Of a stretch of DNA of 64,000 bases, positions 1-8,173 are shown piece by piece; position 1 is the first letter of the stretch; each line of letters opens with the position of its first letter. The translations under genes were made by a program, and so were the position numbers. The DNA comes from Clostridia bacterium (GTDB taxonomy: Bacteria; Bacillota; Clostridia; Caldicoprobacterales; Caldicoprobacteraceae), in NCBI GenBank assembly GCA_017577715.1, contig PKRC01000001.1, positions 62,001 through 126,000 of the forward strand, written 5' to 3'. The notes beneath the pieces were generated by a model that made no database searches, was not told the DNA's origin, and worked only from the letters and a program-made list of their open reading frames with translations.

Positions 1-371
1 GAACGGTCACCGCAGGAAGGGTATTGGTGGATGGCCTGGGAGTTGGAGATGTAGGTAATATCGTGTTGCGCGACAGGAAGCACTTGTCGCAGGATGGCCT
101 TATCGTTGTAGTGGTCACCATCTCAAGGGAGACAGGTGGCGTCATTGCTGGGCCTGACATCATATCTAGAGGCTTTGTCTACGTGCGGGAATCTGAGGAA
201 CTCATAGAGCAGGCACGACAGGTGGTTAAAGAAACGCTGGATAGATGCGAGCGGCAGAACATCACCGATTGGGCTACTTTGAAAACCAATATAAGGGATG
301 AGCTGAGGGATTTCCTCTATGAGAAAACCAAGAGAAATCCCATGATACTGCCTATCATCATGGAAATATAA
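1..371 (+). CDS. rnj: Ribonuclease J, C-terminal fragment (5' end outside window)
   Basis: The reading frame is open from base 3 and ends at TAA 369-371, so only about the last 122 codons are present. The fragment carries the GRVLVDGLGVGD segment and the SRGFVY motif typical of the C-terminal part of RNase J, a metallo-beta-lactamase/beta-CASP exo- and endoribonuclease of bacterial mRNA decay. The catalytic metal-binding motifs lie upstream of the window. The terminal helical region (DELRDFLYEKTKRNPMILP) is typical of the family. A YlbF-family gene follows 53 bases later, a neighbour also linked to RNA decay in Bacillus. The identification is strong despite truncation. Confidence 0.93.
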   Translation, partial: TVTAGRVLVDGLGVGDVGNIVLRDRKHLSQDGLIVVVVTISRETGGVIAGPDIISRGFVYVRESEELIEQARQVVKETLDRCERQNITDWATLKTNIRDELRDFLYEKTKRNPMILPIIMEI

Positions 372-424
372 ATTACTTCACAATAATAATATAATTCATT
401 CCATGAAGATGGGGGGCTCCAGAT

Positions 425-799
425 ATGAACGTATACGATAAGGCCCATGAATTGGCCAGGGCGCTTTCGGTAAGCAAGGAATACAGGGATTACAAGGCCG
501 CAAAGGAAAGGGTTTATCAGGATGAAACCAACAAGAAGATGCTGAAGGACTTTAAGAAACGGCAGTTTCAGCTGCAGGCTGCATTTTTGAGCGGCAAGCA
601 GCCCGATGAGGAAGAGCTGGATAAGTTCAGAAAGCTTTCGGAGCTCATACAGCACTCACCTGCTATAAGCGAATTTTTGCAAGCTGAATACCGCTTAAAT
701 ACGCTCATGTCGGATATATACAAGATATTGAGCGAAGCTGTGGATATGGAGCTGGATTTTATGCAGGAAGACGGCGAAGAGGGGGATAAAGGGAAGTGA
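425..799 (+). CDS. YlbF/YmcA-family regulator
   Basis: This 124-residue, all-helical, charged protein matches the YlbF/YmcA (DUF964) family in length and in its pattern of amphipathic helices (NVYDKAHELARAL at the start, KDFKKRQFQLQ in the middle). In Bacillus subtilis the relatives YlbF and YmcA form the Y-complex with YaaT, which modulates RNase Y cleavage, biofilm formation, competence and sporulation. The start ATG follows a ggggggct stretch. The gene lies between RNase J and queT, and its stop overlaps the queT GTG start, so those two are translationally coupled. Which paralogue (YlbF or YmcA) it represents cannot be decided here. Confidence 0.82.
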   Translation: MNVYDKAHELARALSVSKEYRDYKAAKERVYQDETNKKMLKDFKKRQFQLQAAFLSGKQPDEEELDKFRKLSELIQHSPAISEFLQAEYRLNTLMSDIYKILSEAVDMELDFMQEDGEEGDKGK

Positions 800-1278
800 A
801 GGAGTTTAAGATTTCTGCTCGCTTTATTGCGCGAGCAGCCATCATTGCTGCTGTATATACTGGGTTAACCATGACCCTTCAGTCGATATCCTTTGGCCCC
901 ATACAATTCAGGTTGGCCGAAGCGTTGACGGTGCTCCCATTTATAGATGCGGCTGCCGTTCCCGGAGTAGCGCTGGGATGCATGTTTGCCAATCTGAGCA
1001 GCCCATCTGGCTTGGTGGATATCCTGGGCGGCAGCCTCATTACGCTGGTATCGGCTTACCTTACGTATAAGGCGCCCAACCGTTATGTGGCCTTGCTGCC
1101 ACCCATAATTTTAAATGCTCTCGGCGTACCCATCTATCTAGCGCCGGCTGCTAATATGCCTTACTGGCTGGTTGCCCTGCAAGTAGGTTTGGGGCAGCTT
1201 GTGGTGATAGGCCTGCTGGGCCTTCCTGTATTGTCGCTGTATCAAAGGATAATGAGTAGATTTTCAATCAAAGATTAA
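796..1278 (+). CDS. QueT-like transporter (queuosine precursor uptake family)
   Basis: This 160-residue, very hydrophobic protein has about five or six membrane segments. The region after residue 25 (SFGPIQFRLAEALTVLPF) and the NLSSPSGLVDILGGSL stretch near residue 70 match the QueT (DUF988) family. These are S-components proposed to import queuosine precursors such as preQ1, probably with an ECF energising module. The GTG start at 796 overlaps the preceding TGA stop, and a usable Shine-Dalgarno (aaaggga) lies just upstream. No preQ1 riboswitch was seen, as expected for a gene inside an operon. Substrate specificity is inferred from the family only. Confidence 0.82.
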   Translation: MKEFKISARFIARAAIIAAVYTGLTMTLQSISFGPIQFRLAEALTVLPFIDAAAVPGVALGCMFANLSSPSGLVDILGGSLITLVSAYLTYKAPNRYVALLPPIILNALGVPIYLAPAANMPYWLVALQVGLGQLVVIGLLGLPVLSLYQRIMSRFSIKD

Positions 1279-1311
1279 CACAATTTTAATATTTTATTAA
1301 CCTCCTCTGCC

Positions 1312-1340
1312 TTGTCAAAAGATATGTAACTCTATATAAT
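1312..1340 (+). promoter_or_regulatory. Sigma-A promoter for mltG
   Basis: TTGTCA at 1312-1317 and a perfect TATAAT at 1335-1340 are separated by 17 bases. Transcription should start near 1347, about 24 bases before the mltG start codon. This is a textbook vegetative promoter and marks mltG as the start of its own unit. Confidence 0.75.
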
Positions 1341-1370
1341 TAAGATGACGACATAGGCGGGGGTTGAAAG

Positions 1371-2573
1371 ATGTCTGAAGTTGCAGTTACTCGAGATCAA
1401 AAGAAGAGAAAGGGTATACATCCTTTTATAAAATCTAGTGTAAGGAATTTATTGATATACCTCATCAGCCTTGGAATAGTGATGGGGGTTGTTTTGTGGG
1501 CGGTACGTCAAGTCCGAATATTGTTGTTTGAACCGGTGGACGTTAAGGATCACACCACCGTAACGGTGGATATACCGATGGGGACTTCTGTTCGGGGCAT
1601 TGCTAAAATACTGTATGAAAATGGCCTGATTCGCAGTACCGGCGTTTTTAGATTTTATGTTGAGCTTACCGATAAGGCTTCAAAGCTGAAGGCCGGGCGG
1701 TATAAGCTTTCCAGAAATATGACTCCCCAGCAGATCCTGGATGAGCTGATAACGGGCGAGGCTGCAGTGGACACGGTAAAGATTACAATTCCTGAAGGGT
1801 TTAGCATACGCGATATGGCCAATTACCTGGAGAATTTTGAAAAAGACGGGCAAAAGGTTTTTAGGTTTACAGCCCAGCAATTCATTGAAACTGCTAAGCA
1901 ATTTGATAAGTTTGCAGAAGAATATACCTTTTTGTATGAGATACCCGAGGTGAGAAGGAACGGAGAATATCCTCTGGAAGGATACTTGTTCCCCGATACC
2001 TATATAGTCTATGTGGACTCTATGCCCGATGATATAATAAGAAAGATGTTATCCACCTTTGAAAAGAAAGTGTACTATGCCGAATTCAGGGACGTACCTC
2101 TTCTTACAGCCATAGAGGAACGGGGGATGACCCTGGATGAGGTAATCACTCTGGCTTCGATAGTTCAGGAAGAGGCCGCTGTAAAGGATGAATTCTATAA
2201 GATCTCTGCGGTATTTCACAACAGGTTGAATATCGATATGCCCCTTCAGTCATGTGCAACGGTGCAGTATGCTCTGGGACGTTCTGAGAGGAAGCCCTTC
2301 CTGACCAATGAGGAGATTGCGGTGGATTCGCCTTATAATACCTACAAGTATAAGGGGCTGCCTGTTGGCCCTATAGCTTCGCCGGGACAGCTTGCTGTAG
2401 AAGCGGTACTGTATCCGGATGAGGAGTTCATGAATCCCAAAAAGCCCGTGCTGTTCTTTGTGTATGCCGGGGATAACCGGCACGAGTTTAGTTACACTGC
2501 CGAAGAGCATGCTAGAGCCAAGCAAAAGTACGAGAAGTTGTGGAAGGATAGCCAGAATAAAAATAAGGAATAG
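1371..2573 (+). CDS. mltG: Endolytic murein transglycosylase MltG (YceG-like)
   Basis: This 400-residue protein has a cytoplasmic N-terminus and one membrane anchor at about residues 28-46. A LysM-like segment follows, then the YceG catalytic domain. The catalytic signature ASIVQEE lies at 262-268; the equivalent motif in E. coli contains the essential glutamate. LEGYLFPDTY (near 202-211) and GLPVGPIASPG are further family hallmarks. MltG cleaves nascent peptidoglycan strands and acts as a terminator of glycan polymerisation at the membrane. The length is slightly above the E. coli enzyme. The ATG follows a gggggttg Shine-Dalgarno and a strong sigma-A promoter. Confidence 0.93.
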   Translation: MSEVAVTRDQKKRKGIHPFIKSSVRNLLIYLISLGIVMGVVLWAVRQVRILLFEPVDVKDHTTVTVDIPMGTSVRGIAKILYENGLIRSTGVFRFYVELTDKASKLKAGRYKLSRNMTPQQILDELITGEAAVDTVKITIPEGFSIRDMANYLENFEKDGQKVFRFTAQQFIETAKQFDKFAEEYTFLYEIPEVRRNGEYPLEGYLFPDTYIVYVDSMPDDIIRKMLSTFEKKVYYAEFRDVPLLTAIEERGMTLDEVITLASIVQEEAAVKDEFYKISAVFHNRLNIDMPLQSCATVQYALGRSERKPFLTNEEIAVDSPYNTYKYKGLPVGPIASPGQLAVEAVLYPDEEFMNPKKPVLFFVYAGDNRHEFSYTAEEHARAKQKYEKLWKDSQNKNKE

Positions 2574-2586
2574 TGCAGGTATATTG

Positions 2587-2615
2587 GAGCTCACTCTAAT
2601 GAGTGGGCTCTGTTA
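2587..2615 (+). terminator. Possible terminator after mltG
   Basis: GAGCTCACTC (2587-2596) can pair with GAGTGGGCTC (2601-2610) over ten positions including one G-U pair, with a four-base loop. The following tract (tgttagttta) is only weakly T-rich, so termination may be inefficient. The rest of 2616-2766 shows no gene or clear promoter. Confidence 0.4.
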
Positions 2616-2778
2616 GTTTAAGGCATTGAGTTATGGGAAGCTTTTATTGGTAGGCGTTTCTTTGGGGAGCTGTGCAACAAAAAGGAATTTTGATTTCCCG
2701 AAGTTTATGATGATCGTTTTTTCAGTAAGTTGGCTTTTTCATGAGAACATGTGATTTTACGAAAGGATGGAATGCAAT

Positions 2779-4011
2779 ATGAAGATACCCGAGCTTTTGG
2801 CACCGGCAGGCGACCTTGAAAAGCTAAAGGTGGCCGTGGCGTATGGAGCGGATGCCGTATATATAGGCGGCAAAAGGTTGAGCCTTAGGGCCTCGGCTGG
2901 CAATTTTGAACTGGATGAAATGAGGGAAGGGGTGGAATACGTCCACAGATATGGGCGTAGGGTATACGTCGCATTGAACATATTTGCTCACAACCAAGAC
3001 TTTGAGGGTGTTGAGGACTACGTTCGCTTTCTTGAAGATATTGGAGTGGATGCGGTCATAGTATCGGATCCAGGGATGCTGTCCCTGGTGAAGGAAGTTG
3101 CACCCGACATGGAAATACATTTAAGCACCCAGGCCAACACCACCAACTGGCGGAGTGCTGCCTTCTGGCACAGCCAAGGGGTAAAAAGGATAATAATGGC
3201 GAGAGAGCTCAGCCTGGATGAGATAAAGGAGATAAGGGATAAAACCCCCCCTACCCTCGAGCTGGAGGTATTTGTTCACGGTGCCATGTGTATCTCCTAT
3301 TCGGGTAGGTGCCTGCTGAGCAACTACCTTACCGGTAGGTATTCAAACAGGGGGGAGTGTGCGCACCCGTGCCGCTGGAAATATTACCTTATGGAGGAGA
3401 AAAGGCCGGGAGAATACCTGCCGATCATGGAAGATGAGAGGGGAGCTTATATACTTAATTCCAAGGACCTGTGCATGTTGGGGCACATTCGAGAGCTTAT
3501 TTCGGCAGGGGTGGATGGCTTTAAAATCGAAGGAAGGATGAAGAGCAGCTATTATGTGGCCGTTACCGTGAAGGCTTATCGACAGGAACTGGATCGATAT
3601 AGAAAAGATCCGCAGGGTTATCGTTTTGATCCCAGGGCTCTTGAAGAGGTAAAAAAGGCCAGCCATCGCCCATTTACTACTGGGTTTTATTTTGGTGTTC
3701 CCACATCCGATGCGCAGGAATATACAAGTAGCCAGTACATCAGGCAGTACGACTTTGTAGGTCTGGTGCTGGATTATGACCAGCAAAAGAGCATGGCTCT
3801 GGTAGAACAGCGCAATCCCTTCAAAAAGGGGGATGAGGTGGAAATTCTCCGCCCCCATGGTGATACACTGAGCTATGCCATTGATGAGATATTCGACGTC
3901 GATGGGCAGCCCATAGATAGCGTTCCTCACCCTCAGCAGAAGGTATATATTCCCATTCCATATTGCCTTGAGAGATATTCCATGTTGAGGAGAAAAAGAG
4001 GACATATGTAG
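2779..4011 (+). CDS. Peptidase U32 family protein (YrrO/RlhA-like)
   Basis: This 410-residue protein opens with the U32 signature PELLAPAGD and has a TIM-barrel-like N-terminal half. Conserved cysteines are at about 171, 178, 194 and 198 in the GAMCISYSGRCLLSNY and GECAHPCRW motifs, followed by the IEGRMKS motif. Members of this family are annotated as proteases, but characterised relatives (RlhA, UbiU/V) are Fe-S proteins in RNA or quinone hydroxylation, so the reaction here is open. I chose ATG 2779 because AAAGGATGG sits 8 bases upstream; the ATG at 2767 is in frame but overlaps that ribosome site. In many Clostridia the gene accompanies mltG, as here. Confidence 0.88.
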   Translation: MKIPELLAPAGDLEKLKVAVAYGADAVYIGGKRLSLRASAGNFELDEMREGVEYVHRYGRRVYVALNIFAHNQDFEGVEDYVRFLEDIGVDAVIVSDPGMLSLVKEVAPDMEIHLSTQANTTNWRSAAFWHSQGVKRIIMARELSLDEIKEIRDKTPPTLELEVFVHGAMCISYSGRCLLSNYLTGRYSNRGECAHPCRWKYYLMEEKRPGEYLPIMEDERGAYILNSKDLCMLGHIRELISAGVDGFKIEGRMKSSYYVAVTVKAYRQELDRYRKDPQGYRFDPRALEEVKKASHRPFTTGFYFGVPTSDAQEYTSSQYIRQYDFVGLVLDYDQQKSMALVEQRNPFKKGDEVEILRPHGDTLSYAIDEIFDVDGQPIDSVPHPQQKVYIPIPYCLERYSMLRRKRGHM

Positions 4012-4055
4012 AGGTAATAGGCTGTCGATCAGGTAAAAAATTTGCTGGGTAAAAA

Positions 4056-4065
4056 AAGAACAAGC
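4056..4065 (+). promoter_or_regulatory. Candidate SpoIIID box at the sigK promoter
   Basis: AAGAACAAGC matches the SpoIIID consensus WWRRACARNY at all ten positions and overlaps the -35 region of the candidate sigma-E promoter. In Bacillus subtilis, SpoIIID together with sigma-E activates sigK, so site and context agree. The consensus is degenerate, so the position is what makes it persuasive. Confidence 0.5.
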
Positions 4066-4092
4066 ACATTTCCCCATGCAGTTACATATTAT
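4064..4092 (+). promoter_or_regulatory. Candidate sigma-E promoter for sigK
   Basis: GCACATT (4064-4070) resembles the sigma-E -35 KMATATT with one mismatch. After a 14-base spacer CATATTAT (4085-4092) matches most of CATACAHT. This suits the known sigma-E dependence of sigK in the mother cell. The predicted start near 4098 lies about 50 bases before the GTG codon preferred here. Confidence 0.5.
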
Positions 4093-4130
4093 ATAAGGTA
4101 ACCTATTTTCTTTGGGCGGTGTAACTGCAT
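4076..4130. repeat. 11-bp inverted repeat flanking the sigK leader
   Basis: ATGCAGTTACA (4076-4086) is exactly repeated in inverse as TGTAACTGCAT (4120-4130), separated by 33 bases. One arm overlaps the candidate sigma-E -10 and the other lies just before the Shine-Dalgarno of sigK. It could be an operator for a dimeric regulator or an mRNA hairpin; nothing in the sequence decides between them. Confidence 0.55.
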
Positions 4131-4147
4131 TTCAGGGGGTGTTATAT

Positions 4148-4864
4148 GTGCTATCCCTAATCGGGAGCCTGCTTTATCTCTTACGTTACGCCTATCTGCT
4201 TGTATCCCACATATCGGGCGGCGGTTCTTTCCCCCGGCCATTAAGCCCTGAAGAAGAGGAATATTATCTGAAGAAATTCATGGAAGAGGGAGATGAAAGG
4301 GCCAGAAATATTCTCATAGAGCATAATCTCAGGTTGGTAGCACACGTTGTAAAAAAATACAGCAATTGTGGGAAAGATGTGGATGACCTCATTTCCATAG
4401 GAACCATTGGCCTTATAAAAGCCATATCCACTTTTGACTCGAACAAGAAGACCAGGCTTGCTACCTATGCGGCCCGTTGTATTGAAAATGAAATCCTTAT
4501 GGCCATTCGTGCGGATAAAAAGATAAATGGAGAGGTGTCTCTCCAGGAACCTATAGGCATGGACAAAGAAGGGAATGAAATATCGCTTATGGATATACTG
4601 GGTACTGATCCGGATGCGGTGATAAACGAGGTTGAGTCGAAAATGCAGATTCGGCACCTTTACAAAAAGATGGCTACAGTGTTAAAAAAGAGGGAAAGAA
4701 TGGTTTTAGAGATGAGATACGGCTTGCTCAACGGTAGACACAGGACGCAAAGGGAAATAGCTCAAATGCTTGGCATTTCAAGGTCGTACGTATCCAGGAT
4801 TGAAAAAAGGGCCATATCAAAATTGAGCAAGGAATTTGGCGTAGGAGGCTGTCATTCAAGTTGA
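4148..4864 (+). CDS. sigK: Sporulation sigma factor SigK, intact (no skin interruption)
   Basis: This late mother-cell sigma factor has a hydrophobic N-terminal pro-sequence before the conserved PRPLS motif. Sigma-70 region 2 follows (ARNILIEHNLRLVAHVVKK, DLISIGTIGLIKAI, ATYAARCIENEI), then region 4 with the helix-turn-helix TQREIAQMLGISRSYVSRIE. GTG 4148 is preferred: AGGGGGTG lies 6-7 bases upstream, and it leaves about 26 residues before PRPLS, close to the Bacillus pro-peptide. TTG 4112 is an in-frame alternative lacking a good ribosome site. The reading frame is continuous, so no skin-type recombination is needed. Sigma-E/SpoIIID-like elements precede the gene and a terminator overlaps its stop. 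Confidence 0.95.
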   Translation: MLSLIGSLLYLLRYAYLLVSHISGGGSFPRPLSPEEEEYYLKKFMEEGDERARNILIEHNLRLVAHVVKKYSNCGKDVDDLISIGTIGLIKAISTFDSNKKTRLATYAARCIENEILMAIRADKKINGEVSLQEPIGMDKEGNEISLMDILGTDPDAVINEVESKMQIRHLYKKMATVLKKRERMVLEMRYGLLNGRHRTQREIAQMLGISRSYVSRIEKRAISKLSKEFGVGGCHSS

Positions 4865-4875
4865 CAGCCTTTTTG
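4846..4875 (+). terminator. Intrinsic terminator of sigK
   Basis: AGGCTGTCA (4846-4854) pairs perfectly with TGACAGCCT (4862-4870) around a seven-base loop and is followed by TTTTTG. The hairpin overlaps the sigK stop codon at 4862-4864. Confidence 0.85.
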
Positions 4876-4955
4876 ATTTTCTATTAATATTAAAGTTAAA
4901 GTACGATTCTGCTATTAAAGGATGGCAATTAAGTTATATTTTAGAAGGGATTTAA

Positions 4956-5447
4956 ATGTTTAAAAAGCTTAAACCTGATCAGATGGTAGAAAGTGTTTGT
5001 GATATAAAGCTTGATGAGCTGATGAGAAGAGGGATTTCCAATATAATCATAGATCTGGATAATACCTTGATCCCCTGGGGTGAAGAAAACATCATTCCCG
5101 AAGTTTATCAATGGATCAAAGCCGGTCAGGAGATGGGATTTAAGTTCTGCATCGTGTCTAACGGCAGCTTCAAAAGAATACGCCATTTTGCTTCAAAATT
5201 TGGGATGCTGGCTGCTTCCAAAAGAGGCAAGCCCCTGTCCCGAGCTTTTAAAAATGCTATGATGACGCTGGAGGGTAATAAACACAATACCGCAGTAATA
5301 GGCGATCAGATTTTTACCGATATCCTCGGGGGAAACATGCTCGACCTATATACCATTCTGGTTGAACCTATATCAAAAAGGGAATTCATAGGTACCAGGA
5401 TTATGAGATTTTTTGAAAAAACTATTGCCAAAAGGAGGAGGCCATGA
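4956..5447 (+). CDS. YqeG-family HAD phosphatase (HAD IIIA)
   Basis: The 163-residue haloacid-dehalogenase-type protein has motif I DLDNTL (nucleophile Asp33, general acid/base Asp35), motif II SNG at 68-70, and motif III/IV GDQ..TD at 116-122. The short cap-less form and the KRGKPL segment are typical of YqeG. The physiological substrate is unknown; in Bacillus the gene sits with yqeH and aroE. Here it directly precedes aroE with a 4-base ATGA overlap, so the two are coupled. The ATG follows AGAAGGGA. Confidence 0.9.
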   Translation: MFKKLKPDQMVESVCDIKLDELMRRGISNIIIDLDNTLIPWGEENIIPEVYQWIKAGQEMGFKFCIVSNGSFKRIRHFASKFGMLAASKRGKPLSRAFKNAMMTLEGNKHNTAVIGDQIFTDILGGNMLDLYTILVEPISKREFIGTRIMRFFEKTIAKRRRP

Positions 5448-6298
5448 ATATATCTCCCAATACAAAGCTGGTAGGGCTTATAGGCCATCCGGTAGAGCAT
5501 TCGCTGTCACCCAAACTGCACAATAGCCTTTATAAAAAATACAATCTGGACTACGTGTATCTGGCCTTTGATATCGCTCCCGATGATGTTGGGAAAGCGT
5601 TAGAAGCGTTTAAAGTTCTTGGGTTTAAGGGATTCAATGTGACCATTCCCCATAAAGAAAGGGTCATGTGGTTTTTGGATTGGCTGGACACCGAGGCTGC
5701 AATTATCGGAGCGGTGAACACCGTTAAGGTAGAAAACGGAAAGCTCATAGGCTACAATACCGACGGGATGGGATTTGTGGATTCCCTAAAGCGCCGAGGG
5801 ATAGCCCTTAAGGATACAGTTGCACTGGTGCTGGGGGCGGGTGGAGCGGCAAGGGCGATATGCGTATATCTTCTCAAAGAAGGAGTAAAAGAACTTTATA
5901 TCTACAATCGAACCAGGGAAAGGGCAATTGAGCTTATCAAACACCTGGAGCGATTTTTTTCGGGCGTTTGTTTGAATTATCTTACAAAAGAAAATATCAA
6001 GGAGGTACAACCTGACCTGGTGGTCAATACCACGCCGGTGGGCATGTGGCCACATACCCAACTTATGCCGGTAGAAGATTATGCCTTTTTACCCGGTATG
6101 ATAGTAGTGGATATCATATACAATCCCATTGAAACCGCCTTTTTGAGAAAGGCCAGACAAGCAGGGTGTATGGCCATAAACGGCCTTGATATGCTGGTGG
6201 GGCAAGCCATAAAGGCCATTGAGATTTGGACTGGCCTCAAGGTGGATTATGATGAAGCTATTAGTATATTGATAGAAGGGGATAAGTTTTTGTTGTAA
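5444..6298 (+). CDS. aroE: Shikimate dehydrogenase
   Basis: This 284-residue enzyme catalyses the NADPH-dependent reduction of 3-dehydroshikimate to shikimate. The substrate-binding motif SLSPKLHN is at 20-27 and NVTIPHK, with catalytic Lys71, ends at 71. The AVNT motif includes Asn92 and NTDG includes Asp107. The nucleotide-binding loop GAGGAA is at 131-136, and the C-terminal GLDMLVGQA motif is intact. It overlaps yqeG by four bases. Two other pathway genes, aroK and aroQ, lie 11 kb downstream beyond the pilus locus, suggesting that the pilus genes sit inside an ancestral aro cluster. Confidence 0.96.
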   Translation: MNISPNTKLVGLIGHPVEHSLSPKLHNSLYKKYNLDYVYLAFDIAPDDVGKALEAFKVLGFKGFNVTIPHKERVMWFLDWLDTEAAIIGAVNTVKVENGKLIGYNTDGMGFVDSLKRRGIALKDTVALVLGAGGAARAICVYLLKEGVKELYIYNRTRERAIELIKHLERFFSGVCLNYLTKENIKEVQPDLVVNTTPVGMWPHTQLMPVEDYAFLPGMIVVDIIYNPIETAFLRKARQAGCMAINGLDMLVGQAIKAIEIWTGLKVDYDEAISILIEGDKFLL

Positions 6299-6321
6299 AA
6301 TGGAGTCCAATGGTATATAAT
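6293..6321 (+). promoter_or_regulatory. Candidate sigma-A promoter of the pilus operon
   Basis: TTGTAA (6293-6298) and TATAAT (6316-6321) are spaced by 17 bases. The -35 overlaps the end of aroE. Predicted transcription starts near 6328, leaving a leader of roughly 78 bases that contains the tandem TAGGAC repeat. Confidence 0.6.
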
Positions 6322-6340
6322 GGTTGATAATGAAAGAGAA

Positions 6341-6380
6341 TAGGACAAATTTACTAATTATAGGACTGATTTACTTATTA
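6341..6380 (+). repeat. Two tandem 20-bp repeats in the pil leader, first copy a SpoIIID-consensus match
   Basis: Bases 6341-6360 and 6361-6380 are direct repeats identical at 17 of 20 positions, each starting TAGGAC and containing TTTACT. The first begins TAGGACAAAT, which fits the SpoIIID consensus WWRRACARNY completely; the second (TAGGACTGAT) has one mismatch. They lie between the predicted transcription start and the pilB Shine-Dalgarno, a position suited to a repressor roadblock or an RNA-level element. Confidence 0.6.
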
Positions 6381-6405
6381 TTTTTTACTTTAGGTGGGGC
6401 GCTTT

Positions 6406-8100
6406 ATGGGGGCATACAGGAAGAGGCTGGGGGAACTGTTGGTTGAAAAAGGCATAATCACCAGGGAGCAGCTTAAAGAGGCGCTTGCCCTGCAAAAGTC
6501 TACCGGTAAAAAGCTGGGCGAAGTACTCATCTCTCAAAACTTGATATCTGAAGCCCAGATGGCTGAAGTGCTTCAGGAACAGCTGGGTATTCCCTTTGTG
6601 GATTTAAACAAAGTTACCCTTGAACCTAAACTGGCTGAGTACATCCCTTTCATGCTTGCCAAAAGGCATACCCTAATCCCCATAAAGGAGGAAAACGGCA
6701 AACTTTACATAGCTATGGAAGACCCGCTGAATTTTGCTGCTGTCGACGATGTAAAGCGCGTATCAAAAATGGATGTGGTACCGCTTATTTCGTTTGGAGA
6801 AGCTATAAAAAATGCCATCAACAGGCTTTACGGGATGGAGTATGCCGAAAAGGCAGTTCAGGATTATACAAGGGAAGCTAAGCTAGGGCAACTGCCTCAG
6901 GATGTGCAAAACGGCTCTTTTGATGAGGACGTCAGCAATGCTCCGGTAGTGAGGCTGGTCAATTCCATAATCCAACAGGCGGTTAGCATGGGGGCCAGCG
7001 ATATCCACATCGAGCCCACAGAGAATGAGTCACGGGTGAGATTCCGGATCGATGGGATGCTGCAAAAGATATTTAACATACCCGTTTATATGCATTCTGC
7101 CCTGATCACCCGCATAAAGATCATGGGCAACATGGACATAGCCGAAAAGAGGCTCCCTCAGGACGGACGCGTGGGTATGAACATATCAGGAAAGGACATA
7201 GACCTCCGCATTTCTACCATACCTACCATCTACGGGGAAAAAGCTGTCCTAAGGATTTTGGATCAATCCAATTTTCTCCTGTCCAAAGAAAAGCTCGGGT
7301 TTACAGAAGAAAACTTGGAGAAATTCAATGAACTGCTTAAAAATACCCATGGCATCATATTGGTGACGGGGCCTACAGGTAGTGGCAAGTCGACCACCCT
7401 CTATGCCATGCTCAATGAGCTCAACAGGGAATCGGTCAACATCATAACCATAGAGGACCCGGTGGAGTACCGGATGGAGGGGATAAACCAGATTCAAGTC
7501 AACCCCAAAGCGGGACTAACCTTTGCCGCGGGACTTAGAGCCATCGTGCGTCAAGACCCCGATATCATCATGGTGGGAGAGATTCGGGACAGCGAGACAG
7601 CCGAGATTGCTATACGTTCGGCAATCACAGGACACCTGGTATTGAGCACCTTACATACCAACGATGCTGTCAGCGCCATCTCCCGGTTAATAGATATGGG
7701 CATAGAGCCTTACCTCATATCTGCCTCCCTGGTGGGGGTGATATCCCAGAGGCTTTTGAGGAAGGTATGCAGTAACTGCCGCGTACCCTATGAGATTGAG
7801 CCCCATCATCTGGCTGTACCAGGATTTGAGGAATTGGCGGGTGTGACGCTGTACAGGGGAAAGGGGTGCAGCGCCTGCAATTATACCGGTTACAAAGGGC
7901 GTGTGCCTGTCCATGAAATCCTTGTGGTTTCAAGGCAGCATCGTCAACTGATAGCACAAAAGGCCCCAATCGATGAAATAAAGGATTTGTCCATAAAGAT
8001 GGGCATGAGCACTTTGAAGGAAGAGTGCATAAAGCTAATACGAAGAGGAGTGACCACCATTGATGAGGTGATACGCGTATCTTACAGTCAGGATGGGTGA
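6406..8100 (+). CDS. pilB: Type IV pilus extension ATPase PilB (GspE/PulE family)
   Basis: This 564-residue hexameric motor powers pilus extension from the cytoplasmic face. An N-terminal GspE-II domain (MshEN-like, LGELLVEKGIIT) is followed by the ATPase core. Visible motifs are Walker A GPTGSGKS at 322-329, the Asp box IEDPVEY at 349-355, Walker B DPDIIMVGEIRD at 384-395 and the His box STLHTND. The tetracysteine zinc site is C..C in CSNC and C..C in CSAC. ATG 6406 is chosen because AGGTGGGG lies 6 bases upstream; a GTG at 6394 overlaps it. First gene of the pilus locus. Confidence 0.95.
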   Translation: MGAYRKRLGELLVEKGIITREQLKEALALQKSTGKKLGEVLISQNLISEAQMAEVLQEQLGIPFVDLNKVTLEPKLAEYIPFMLAKRHTLIPIKEENGKLYIAMEDPLNFAAVDDVKRVSKMDVVPLISFGEAIKNAINRLYGMEYAEKAVQDYTREAKLGQLPQDVQNGSFDEDVSNAPVVRLVNSIIQQAVSMGASDIHIEPTENESRVRFRIDGMLQKIFNIPVYMHSALITRIKIMGNMDIAEKRLPQDGRVGMNISGKDIDLRISTIPTIYGEKAVLRILDQSNFLLSKEKLGFTEENLEKFNELLKNTHGIILVTGPTGSGKSTTLYAMLNELNRESVNIITIEDPVEYRMEGINQIQVNPKAGLTFAAGLRAIVRQDPDIIMVGEIRDSETAEIAIRSAITGHLVLSTLHTNDAVSAISRLIDMGIEPYLISASLVGVISQRLLRKVCSNCRVPYEIEPHHLAVPGFEELAGVTLYRGKGCSACNYTGYKGRVPVHEILVVSRQHRQLIAQKAPIDEIKDLSIKMGMSTLKEECIKLIRRGVTTIDEVIRVSYSQDG

Positions 8101-8173
8101 CGCTATTAGGCTCTCATAATACAACGCCCATACCATTCATTCCAAGGGTTGCAGTGAAAGGGGCAGTTAGTTT

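Noticed and set aside
3343..4077. Long - strand frame of 244 codons
   Set aside because: Antisense shadow of the U32 peptidase, with no ribosome site and low-complexity composition.
4148..4864. Possible skin-type interruption of sigK
   Set aside because: The reading frame is continuous through regions 2 and 4.
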